From the NCBI RefSeq assembly GCF_014203115.1, contig NZ_JACHIJ010000002.1, positions 62,001 through 126,000 of the forward strand: a DNA stretch of 64,000 bases. The letters are read 5' to 3'. The notes under the pieces were generated by a model. That model had not been told where the DNA came from. It saw only the letters and a list, made by a program, of their open reading frames with translations, and searched no databases. This stretch comes from Afipia massiliensis. GTDB lineage: Bacteria; Pseudomonadota; Alphaproteobacteria; Rhizobiales; Xanthobacteraceae. The position numbers and the translations under genes are program-made. The number at the start of each line of letters is the position of its first letter. The stretch's first letter is position 1. Shown in pieces: positions 27,743 to 36,500 of this stretch.

Positions 27743-28497
27743 CAGATCACCTCCGTCGCGACCGGCGTGGATTTCTTGCGGCGGATCAGCCACCACACGC
27801 CGGCGAGATCCATGATCCCGATCCAGAGCCGGTCAAAGAAGCCATAGTTCGAGACGCCTGAATGGCGCGGGCGATCGATCACATCGACATAGACGATGTC
27901 ATACCCTTCCCGCCGCACCAGCGCCGGCAGAAAGCGGTGCAGACCATCGAAATATGGCAAGGCAAGGAAGACATCGCGCCGCAGCGCCTTCAATCCGCAT
28001 CCGGTGTCGCGGGTGCCATCGTGCAGGATTGCGTTTCGCACGCCGTTGGCCGTGCGCGACTGAAATTTCTTGAAGCCGGTATCCTTGCGGCCGACACGCT
28101 GACCTGCTGCCAGGCCGACCTTGTCGCCACCCTTCTCGATCGCTTCAATCAAATCCGGAAGGAATGCGGGATTGTTCTGTCCGTCGCCGTCGAGCGTGGC
28201 GACAATCCGGCCCCGCGCGGCACGAATGCCGGTCCGCACCGCAGCCGATTGGCCGCTCGACGCCGCATGGCGGATCTGGCGCAGGTTGTTCCGCACGAGC
28301 ATCTCGGCAGCGAGCCGCTCACCGGTCGCATCCGTCGATCCGTCATTGACGTAGATGATCTCATACGCCCAGCGGCCATCGAGCGCCGCCGCGATCTCGG
28401 CGATCAGCGGCGCGACGTTGTCCTGCTCGTTGCGGACAGGAACCACAATCGATACGTCGGGGGCCGGCAGGCCGGGGTTTGTCTGGTGCTCGCTCAT
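27742..28497 (-). CDS. Family 2 glycosyltransferase, DPM1/ArnC-like polyprenyl-phosphate sugar transferase
   Basis: 251 residues from ATG 28497; the frame extends 12 codons upstream. GT-A fold: DVSIVVPVRNEQDN, YVNDGSTDATG and the DxD-like TLDGDGQNNPAFL, followed by GLKALRRDVF. There are no membrane helices beyond a possible C-terminal one. Relatives load a sugar onto a polyprenyl phosphate on the cytoplasmic side, which a GT39 enzyme then transfers to lipid A or core outside. Both activities are present here. The donor sugar (galacturonic acid, mannose or an aminoarabinose-like sugar) cannot be read from the sequence. Confidence 0.85.
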   Translation of the reverse strand: MSEHQTNPGLPAPDVSIVVPVRNEQDNVAPLIAEIAAALDGRWAYEIIYVNDGSTDATGERLAAEMLVRNNLRQIRHAASSGQSAAVRTGIRAARGRIVATLDGDGQNNPAFLPDLIEAIEKGGDKVGLAAGQRVGRKDTGFKKFQSRTANGVRNAILHDGTRDTGCGLKALRRDVFLALPYFDGLHRFLPALVRREGYDIVYVDVIDRPRHSGVSNYGFFDRLWIGIMDLAGVWWLIRRKKSTPVATEVI

Positions 28498-28556
28498 GTC
28501 CCGATGGGTCCGAAAGCCCGTAAAAGCAGTCAAAAGCTGCGCCGGGCGACCGCTTC

Positions 28557-29402
28557 TTATGGTGCCAACGCCTCTCGGGCAACCCTTTTCAGGGAGGCCC
28601 CGGACGGCCCGGCGAGGGGCTCAATGGAGCCGTCCCGACCAATCGAGAACCCGAGGCGGCGGGCCGCGAACCAGTAGCGGACGAACATCGCGCAGATAAC
28701 GCCGGTCAAGGCGCCACCGACGACATCGCTTGGATGATGCGCAAGCAGGATGACCCGGCTGATGCAGATCAGCACCGCATAGACCAGCATGACGAGCGTC
28801 GCTTTTCGCCATACTGCGGAGACCGCAAAGGCCAGTGCGAACGCCGTGGTCGCATGTCCGGACGGCAGGCTCTCGAACGCCGGGTTTCCAGCGAAATGGC
28901 TGAAATAGAAAGCATTGGCCTCGCCGCCGACGAACGGCCGGCTCCTGCCGATGATGTATTTGAGCAATTCGGCGCACAAAACGGCGGTCAGCACCGAGAA
29001 GAAAATGTACTGAACGCGCACGCCGAATGCGATCAGCACCTGCCGCGATATACCGGCCAGCCGTGGCAGCATCAGCAAGATGATGATGAGCCCGCCTGCC
29101 AGCGCCCACAGCACGTAGGTCGATTTCCCAAGTTCGGTGAACCATCGCAACGGCCAGAGGCTGGCTGTTCCCCGCACCGGCATCAGCTTGATGGCGGCGA
29201 CGTCGGCGGCGACCATCAGAATTCCGATGGTGAGTGCCGTCAGCACCGCGAGGCCCAGCCATCGCAGGGCCAGAGCACGCCGCGCTTCGGCACGCCGCGA
29301 ATGCGAAGGCGTGCGCACGAGGCGCGTGACCGACTGCCACGCGGCTGAGCCTACCTGAGTGACGTAATTGCGCGGATGGCTGCCGCTAATGTCGGTCGCC
29401 AT
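28557..29402 (-). CDS. PAP2-family phosphatase, candidate lipid A phosphatase
   Basis: 281 residues from ATG 29402, one base after the GT39 stop. Six-helix PAP2 topology with the full active-site signature: KYIIGRSRP, PSGHATTAF and SRVILLAHHPSDVVGG. In a cluster with GT39, GT2 and LAB_N genes, an LpxE/LpxF-like role removing a lipid A phosphate is plausible; an undecaprenyl or polyprenyl pyrophosphatase is the alternative. It acts on the periplasmic side of the inner membrane. Confidence 0.85.
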   Translation of the reverse strand: MATDISGSHPRNYVTQVGSAAWQSVTRLVRTPSHSRRAEARRALALRWLGLAVLTALTIGILMVAADVAAIKLMPVRGTASLWPLRWFTELGKSTYVLWALAGGLIIILLMLPRLAGISRQVLIAFGVRVQYIFFSVLTAVLCAELLKYIIGRSRPFVGGEANAFYFSHFAGNPAFESLPSGHATTAFALAFAVSAVWRKATLVMLVYAVLICISRVILLAHHPSDVVGGALTGVICAMFVRYWFAARRLGFSIGRDGSIEPLAGPSGASLKRVAREALAP

Positions 29403-29403
29403 C

Positions 29404-31149
29404 CTATTGGGTCGCTTCCGAGCGGAATACGGCGATCGAAATCGCCCGGCCCTGCGAGAAGTTATAGCCGTCGATACGCGTGGCCACGTTGTAGCGCAGG
29501 CCGATGGTTTCGGCGCGCTGCGCAAAAGCGCGCTCCTCGCGCCATTCGACCAGCGCAAAGCGGCAGCTTCCCTGCAGCAGGAAGTCAGCCGCACCCGAAC
29601 CATTGGTCAACTTCGTCGATGTGCCGACCATGAACACGAGGCTCGGCTCATGGAAGCCTGCAGCCGCCGCTGCCGGACCGACGCACTCGACATTACGCAA
29701 TGCACGCGCCACCTGGACGCTCGGGAACAGCGGCGCGAGCGACGGCACGACAACTCCGTAAATGCAGACCGCCAGAAACCACGACGCGCCGATCGCGTTC
29801 AGCAGCGAGCGCTCGGCGCGCTGGTCGTCATACATCCACCATGCGAAAAGCCCGAAGATCAGCGCACCGGCAGCGAACGGCCACGCCAGGAATTCCGGCT
29901 GCCGCAACAGCGTCATCGCGCCGATGATCGACGCAACGGTAATGACCAGCGGCAACACGAACCACCACGCCGAGCCGCGCACGATCCATGCGGTGCGCGA
30001 CAGGACTTTTCGCTCGAGCGCGCCAACGATCAGGATGGCGATGGCCGGATAGAGCGGCAGCACGTAGTGCGGCAGCTTGGTGATGACGAGTTCGAAAATG
30101 ATCCACGCCGGCAGAAGCCAGGCGAGCAGGAACTGCGCACCGGGCTCGCGGCGTGCGCGCCAGACCGCAGGCGTCGCCATGCCCGCCATCGCCGCGCCCG
30201 GCCAGAACGTCACCCAGAACAGCACGAAGTAAAGTCCCGGCGGTGCGCCGTGCGTCTCCTGCGGACTGGCCACCTTGCTGAGCATGTCGCGGCCGAGTGA
30301 ATCGGCAAAGAACGTATCGCCCGCCTTGAGGAAGATCATGATGAACCACGGCAGCACCAGCACGAGGGTCCACATCAATCCCCAGACCGGGCGCAGACGC
30401 CACAGCCAGGCCGCCGAGCGATCGAGGATCGCCAGGGTCACCACTGTCAGCGCAACGAACATCAGGATCAGCGGACCCTTCAGCAAAATACCGCCGGCCA
30501 GCGCCGTCCAGAAAATCGCAGCCCATCTCCACGGCTGCGGCCCGTCGTCTCCGCGCTGCCAAGAGAGATAGGCACGCGCCATCGCGCCCATCACGGCCGT
30601 TGTCGTCAGCAGCAGCATGGCGTCGGTCTTGGCCAGCCGCGCTTCGACTCCCAGCAGGATCGAGCTGCACATGATCAGACCGGCAAGCAGCGCACCGCGG
30701 CGTGTCACGAACGCCAGCGCCGTCCAGTATGTCAGCAGCACGGCTCCAATGGCGCCGATCAGCGACGGAACGCGATACAGCCAGATGCGAACCTGCGCGC
30801 GCGGCAGACCGAGCTTGGATGCGGTCTCCACGACGGCCGCCTGCGCCCAGTAGATGCCGACCGGCTTTTTGTAGCGCACCTCGTCCTGGAAACGGATGTC
30901 GACGAAATCGCCGGTTTCGACCATCTGCTTGGTGGCCTGCGCGAAGCGGGCCTCGTCGCGGTCCACAGGCGGAATGGTGAAGAAGCCGGGTAAGAAAAAC
31001 AGCAGGCCGACCACGATCAGCAGAAAGACCGCGCGGGTATGGCTGCCAACGGCGAAATCGACGACGCGCACAAGTCCGCTGCCGGGATTCTTCTGTTCCA
31101 CGGGTTCGCGCGGCGCGCCAAATCGGGGTCTTGGGTAGGTCTCAGCCAT
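29404..31149 (-). CDS. ArnT-like glycosyltransferase, family 39 (PMT-type)
   Basis: 581 residues from ATG 31149; the frame is open to 31176. A cytoplasmic head precedes the first helix (AVFLLIVVGLLFFLPGFF). The first periplasmic loop has the metal-binding acidic motif PPVDRDEARFAQAT and the RYKKPVGIYW segment typical of ArnT. About 11-12 helices follow, then a C-terminal periplasmic domain. Family members use polyprenyl-phosphate sugars to glycosylate lipid A or core. First gene of the cluster; all four genes are packed with 1 to 60 bp spacing or overlaps. Confidence 0.87.
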   Translation of the reverse strand: MAETYPRPRFGAPREPVEQKNPGSGLVRVVDFAVGSHTRAVFLLIVVGLLFFLPGFFTIPPVDRDEARFAQATKQMVETGDFVDIRFQDEVRYKKPVGIYWAQAAVVETASKLGLPRAQVRIWLYRVPSLIGAIGAVLLTYWTALAFVTRRGALLAGLIMCSSILLGVEARLAKTDAMLLLTTTAVMGAMARAYLSWQRGDDGPQPWRWAAIFWTALAGGILLKGPLILMFVALTVVTLAILDRSAAWLWRLRPVWGLMWTLVLVLPWFIMIFLKAGDTFFADSLGRDMLSKVASPQETHGAPPGLYFVLFWVTFWPGAAMAGMATPAVWRARREPGAQFLLAWLLPAWIIFELVITKLPHYVLPLYPAIAILIVGALERKVLSRTAWIVRGSAWWFVLPLVITVASIIGAMTLLRQPEFLAWPFAAGALIFGLFAWWMYDDQRAERSLLNAIGASWFLAVCIYGVVVPSLAPLFPSVQVARALRNVECVGPAAAAAGFHEPSLVFMVGTSTKLTNGSGAADFLLQGSCRFALVEWREERAFAQRAETIGLRYNVATRIDGYNFSQGRAISIAVFRSEATQ

Positions 31150-31199
31150 CGGTTCCGCATACGCTGAAACCGACACCCGGACAACAGCTTGGACCGGTT

Positions 31200-33530
31200 C
31201 TACTGAATTCTCACGACAACTGTGTCCGCCGCGCCAGTCGCATCCATCACCGTCAGCCGAACGAAGCCCGGACCCGGCGGATCGACCAGTTTCTGGCGCC
31301 GGCTGTCGATGCTTCCCACGGCTATTCCGTTAACCATCATGGTCAGGGGGAGCACCCCTCCCGCAACCTTGACCGGCATCGCCGACTGGCTCGCCTCTCC
31401 GCCGCCATAGGCGTCGATCCGCGACCCGTTCAGCGGAAACTGGATGCGCAGCGCCTGTTCGCTCCCGGTCCGGACGAATTCCCCCGACGCCCTGAACCGC
31501 CGCAGCGGCAGCGGCAACTTGGCATTGCTCGCCATCAGCGTTCCCTTCGGGGCCTTTGGCAATGCCATCGGGAGCTTTCCCGTCCGCGCAAAGGCATCGA
31601 ACAGGATCGGAGCCGCTGCGGTCCGGCCGACAAGTCCCGGAACCGGTGCGCCATCCGGGCGGCCGACCCAGACCCCGATGGTCATCCGGCCGTCGAAGCC
31701 GACCGACCACGCATCGCGGTAGCCGTAGCTGGTGCCAGTTTTAAACGCGAGCCGGTTTCTGGGGGCATTGTCCGGCGGCGGCGTTCCCATCAGGACGTTG
31801 CCGATCAGCCAGGCCGCGGAAGGATCGAGCAACCGCCGCGTCTCTGGCTCATCCTTGTCGTCCGGACGCACGATCTCCCGCAGGGCGACCGTGTCGCCGG
31901 AGCGGGCCAGGCCAGTATAAAGCCGGACGAGATCGTTGAGGGTGATACCAACGCCGCCAAGCCCCATCGCGAGACCGGGCGTTTCGTCCTTGGGCAGGAT
32001 CAGGTTGGCGCCCGCCTGTTTGATCCGCGCCGTCAGCCGGTTCGAGCCGATCCGGTCGAGCAAGGCGATGGCCGGGACGTTCAACGACATCTGCAGGGAC
32101 TTCCGGACGGTGACAGTGCCCTGGAACGTCATATCGAAGTTTTCCGGCGCGTAGCTGCCGTAACGGATCGGACGATCCTCGATCAGGCTTTCGGGATGCA
32201 CGAAGCCGTCCTCGAAAGCGAGGCCGTAGATAAAGGGCTTCAGCGTCGAACCCGGCGAGCGGACTGCGCGGGTCATATCCACCTGCCCCGCCCGCCGCGT
32301 ATCGAAGTAATCGGACGATCCGACATGCGCCAGCACGTCGCCGGTCTCGTTGTCGACCGCAAGAAGGCCGACCGATACATCAGGCCCCAGCGCAATGGCG
32401 CGATCGCGCGCCAGCGATTCCAGCGCGCTTTGGATGTTGGAGTCCAGCGTGAGTTGAATTCGCGTTGCATCTTTCATGATCGCAAGCGACTGGTCGGTCG
32501 AATGCGGCGCGAGCAATGGCATCGGCTTGCGCATGCGCGGCACCGGTTCGCGCTTCGCATGGATTGCGTCGTCGGCGGAGACGTGTCGATGTTCCACCAT
32601 GCGCGACAGAACACGATCGCGCGCAGCGCGCGCCGCATCCGGATGGCGGTCGAGACGTCGTGTCTCCGGCGACTGCGGCAGCGCCACCAGCAGCGCCGAC
32701 TCTGCGAGCGACAATCGCTTCGGCTCCTTGCCGAAATAAGCGAACGACGCCGCGCGCGCGCCTTCAAGATTGCCGCCGAATGGTGCGAGCGTGAGATACA
32801 GATCGAGGATTTCGTCCTTGCTGAGCTTTTGTTCGAGTTGCACGGCGCGCACCATCTGGCGCAGCTTGGCGGAGATCGAGCGCTCCTGTCGCGGCTCCAT
32901 CAATCGCGCCACCTGCATGGTGATGGTCGAGCCGCCGGAGACGATGTGTCCGCGCGTCACCAACTGAATCGCGGCACGCCCTATCGCCAGCGGATCGACG
33001 CCGATGTGCGAGCGGAAACGCTTGTCTTCGTAGTTCAGCAGCAGGTTGAGATAACCCGGATCGACGTCTTTCGCGTGGGCGGGCAGCCGCCAGCGCCCGT
33101 CGGCCATCGCAAACGCGCGCAGCAGTTTGCCGTTGCGGTCCACGACGGTGGTCGAGATCTGCCGCGTCTGCTCGAACGGCAGCGGCGGGAGGGATGCGAT
33201 CCAGATTGCAGCGGCACCAAGTACGATGACCAGCATGATCGCAGCCGAGGCTACCAATGTCCGAATAGCTCGCCAGCCTATCAACCCGTCATGGCCGGGC
33301 TTGTCCCGGCCATCCACGTCTTGTTTCACCTCACAAAGGGAAGACGTGAATCCCCGGGACAAGCCCGGGGATGACGGTGGAGAGAGCGGTTCGATTCCGC
33401 TAGGGAGCGCCACCGGCTCATCGGTTGGAGACGATGATTGAACGTTCCGTTCCGATGAATTCTGACAGAGGTGATGGGTCCCAGCCTGCGCCGGGACAAC
33501 CCGAGAGTTATGGTCGGCCCTCTCGCTCAT
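31200..33530 (-). CDS. pbpC: Penicillin-binding protein 1C (bifunctional glycosyltransferase/transpeptidase)
   Basis: 776 residues. The ATG at 33530 overlaps the alpha-2-macroglobulin stop by ATGA. GT51 domain: EDKRFRSHIGVDPLAIGRAA and GGSTITMQVARLM. Transpeptidase domain: SPGSTLKPFIYG (Ser of SxxK) and KTGTSYGYRDAW. The C-terminal 90 residues are the BiPBP_C beta domain. Oddly, about 80 residues precede the membrane anchor (IMLVIVLGAAAIWIAS) and are largely translations of palindromic repeats (VVPAQAGTH; SPGLSRGF; DGRDKPGHDG). A TTG at 33284 just before the anchor is an alternative start. PBP1C works in periplasmic peptidoglycan synthesis or repair. Confidence 0.92.
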   Translation of the reverse strand: MSERADHNSRVVPAQAGTHHLCQNSSERNVQSSSPTDEPVALPSGIEPLSPPSSPGLSRGFTSSLCEVKQDVDGRDKPGHDGLIGWRAIRTLVASAAIMLVIVLGAAAIWIASLPPLPFEQTRQISTTVVDRNGKLLRAFAMADGRWRLPAHAKDVDPGYLNLLLNYEDKRFRSHIGVDPLAIGRAAIQLVTRGHIVSGGSTITMQVARLMEPRQERSISAKLRQMVRAVQLEQKLSKDEILDLYLTLAPFGGNLEGARAASFAYFGKEPKRLSLAESALLVALPQSPETRRLDRHPDAARAARDRVLSRMVEHRHVSADDAIHAKREPVPRMRKPMPLLAPHSTDQSLAIMKDATRIQLTLDSNIQSALESLARDRAIALGPDVSVGLLAVDNETGDVLAHVGSSDYFDTRRAGQVDMTRAVRSPGSTLKPFIYGLAFEDGFVHPESLIEDRPIRYGSYAPENFDMTFQGTVTVRKSLQMSLNVPAIALLDRIGSNRLTARIKQAGANLILPKDETPGLAMGLGGVGITLNDLVRLYTGLARSGDTVALREIVRPDDKDEPETRRLLDPSAAWLIGNVLMGTPPPDNAPRNRLAFKTGTSYGYRDAWSVGFDGRMTIGVWVGRPDGAPVPGLVGRTAAAPILFDAFARTGKLPMALPKAPKGTLMASNAKLPLPLRRFRASGEFVRTGSEQALRIQFPLNGSRIDAYGGGEASQSAMPVKVAGGVLPLTMMVNGIAVGSIDSRRQKLVDPPGPGFVRLTVMDATGAADTVVVRIQ
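33287..33376. repeat. Palindromic repeat lying inside the pbpC coding region
   Basis: A 90-bp imperfect palindrome with ends cgtcatggccggg and ccggggatgacg and inner arms cacgtctt / aagacgtg. It belongs to a repeat class common between genes in this bacterial group. Here it is in frame within the N-terminal extension of PBP1C. A fragment of another repeat class (gggtcccagcctgcgccggg, near 33477-33496) lies further upstream in the same extension. Confidence 0.75.
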
Positions 33531-36500
33531 TTCGCCTTCGTCACCTCGACTGTTCCGGTGCCGGTGCGGCCGTAGCGTGAGGGATTGTACATGTCCTCGA
33601 CATAGGCCTGCGGCAGCACGTATTTGCCGGGCGACACTGCGCGCACGATGTAGGCGACCGTGAACACGGCGGTGTCGTCGCTCGCACGCTCGATGGCGGC
33701 ACTGAAGCGATCATCCCGGAATTCCGTGTTCTGCGGGTCTTCGCCGTCCTCGATCCAGTCGAGCGTTCCGCTGTCGCCCGACGACACCAGTTTCGGATTG
33801 TCGATCTCCAGACCGGCCGGCAGATAATCAACCACCATGATCTGGCCAAACTCCGGCTTGCCTTCAGTGACCTTCAACACCACAGCGAAGCGGTCGTTCT
33901 GCTTCGCCTTCGAAACATCGGCAGGCTTGCCGTCGAGCGTGAAGTAATTGCGCTCAATCTTGAAGCCATTCGACGCCGCAGGCTCGGGCGTGACCGGAGC
34001 GCCGGTGACCGAGACCACCGCCTGCACCGGTGTGTCGCCGGTATTGGTGATGGTGACCGGCTTCGCCGCAACGTCGGTGCTGCGATAGTTGCGGTAGACC
34101 GCGTTTTTCGCGACTTCGCCGTTGACCGTCACCGCAAGGCTGTTCGCCTCTTTCGCCAGCGCTCGCGACGCCAGTACCAGCCACGCATTCTCCTGTGTCG
34201 AGGTGTACGGCGTCAGACCGCGCGCGGCCTCGACCCGTTCGACCGCAAGGCTCAGTGTCGCCTTCGGCGCACTGCCCTCGCTGGCGAGCGACACCATCGC
34301 CGCCGCATCGCGCAGCGACGAGCCGTAGTCGCTGCGGCCGAACTCAAGCACCGGCTTCGGATTGAGGCTGTTCACCGCTGCTGAATAGACGCGCTCCGCG
34401 CGCGCCCGATCGCCGACCAGTGCCAGAGCCGCAGCGAGCTGGGCCTTGGCAATCGGCGTGGCGATATTGTTCAGCTTGGTGTCGGCGAGATAACGCAGGT
34501 CGCCGATCGGCGCGGTGCCGTTCTTCGCCAGCACATAGAGCCCGTAGGCGAGATCGCGCCCGCCGTCCTTCTCCGGCTCGTCGGCGTTGACCACCGAGTT
34601 GCGGATACGGTCCAGCGCCGTCCTGAACAGGATGTCCGGCACGGCAAAGCCCTTTTCGCGCGCGCGCGTCAGGAAGTCGGTCACGTAGGCATCGAGCCAG
34701 GCATCGTCGCCGCCGGACGACCACAGCCCGAACGAACCGTTCGAGCCCTGTCGTGCGAGCAGCTTGTCGATGGCGTCCTTGATGCGCTGATCGACCGCGG
34801 TATCCAGCGCCAGATGGTTCTCCGCCGCGAGATCGTTGACGTACAGCAGCGGCATCGCGCGGCTGGTGATCTGCTCGGAGCATCCGAACGGATAACGGTC
34901 CAGCGCCTTCAGGATCGTCGCCGCGTCAAGCGCGGTCGACAGACCGACAGACAGTTGAACGCCGCCGGTGCCTTGCACCAAGTCAGAGAACATATCCGAC
35001 GTGAGCGTGAGGCTCTCGCCCTTCGCCAGCGTCCGCACCGAGCGCCGCGCCAGAATCTGGGTCGCCGCCTTGACGTCGAGCGCGTAGTGGCGCGCCAGCG
35101 TCAGCCCGTTCGGCCCCTTGATATCGACATCAAGCGCCGCCTGCCCCGCTCCGCCCGCGGCATCGATGGCGAGCGCGACGGTGCTGCGCTGCTTTGCAGC
35201 CAGCCGCATGGTGGTCGCCGGATTGCCGGTGAGCTTCACCGGACCCGATGTCTTGACGCTGATGACGTAATCGCCAGCGGCACCCTCCACGTTATCCAGA
35301 TCGAGGTTCATGGTGCCGCGATCGCCGCTCAGCAAGAAGCGCGGCAGCGTTGCGGTCAGCACGACAGGATCGCGAACCGTAACGTCGGTGTTGGCGCGGC
35401 CCACTTTGGTCGCCGTCCAGGCAACCGCCATGATGCGCGCGGTGCCGGCGAACTCCGGAATCTCGAAGGAGACTTCCGCCGTGCCGTTCGGTCCGACCGT
35501 GACGATGCCCGAATAGAGCGCCAGCGGCTTCTGCGTCGGAGGGCTGCCCTGCAGTTCGGCCGCAGCACCGTCACCGCCGGTGCGGATCTGGCCGCGTGTG
35601 CCCTGCATGCCGTCGATCAGTTGCCCATAGAGGTCGCGGATTTCGGACGTCATACGGCGCTGGCCGAGATAGTAATCATCCGGCGCGGGCGGCTTGTAGT
35701 TGGTGAGATTCAGAATACCGACGTCGACGGCGGCGACCACGATCTTGGCGTCCTCGCCGCGACTGAGACCCTCGATCTTCACCGGCAACTTCAGCATCGT
35801 GCCCGGGCGAACCAGCGCAGGCGGAGTGAGACTCACCTTGAGCGTGCGCTCCGATTTGTCGATCCCGAACCATTTCAGACCGATGGCCCGGCCCGGCATC
35901 CGCTGAGCTGCGGCATCGAGCGGACGGCGCAGCGTCGCCACCACATAGGCGCCGGTGCCCCAGTCCTTGCCGACGGCAATGTTGATCTTGCTCTGGCCTT
36001 CCTTGATGTCGGTGGATTGTGTCGTCAGCAGGCGATCGCCGAGCACGTTGATGGTCAGCTTGCCGGCGGTGCGCGCGTTGACTGACACAACCATCGTGTC
36101 GCCGGACTTGTATTCCGGCTTGTCGATGGAGGTCTCCAGCAGGTCCGGCGTATCGGCACTGCCGTCGGAGTACCAGCCGACGTCGAACTGCACCGAGGTG
36201 AGCGGTCCATCCTGCTCGGTCGATTTCACGTCGAGCCGGTAACGGCCGGGCTGCGGCGACACCGTGATGCGCGCCGGCTTGTCGGCGGCGATGGTCACGT
36301 CGCCATCGGCCACGCGCTTGGTAGATTTCACCGGCTCGTAGTCCCAGGATGAGCCCTGCCGGTACCACTGATAGCGTGACTCAAGTTTCAGCAGTTCATA
36401 GCGAAGCCCGCTGCGCGCCAGCGACTTTCCGTCGGGCGCGGCGAACACAACGTCGAAGTTGGCAGGGTCACCCTCGGCGACGTTCTTGTCGGCGAATAGC

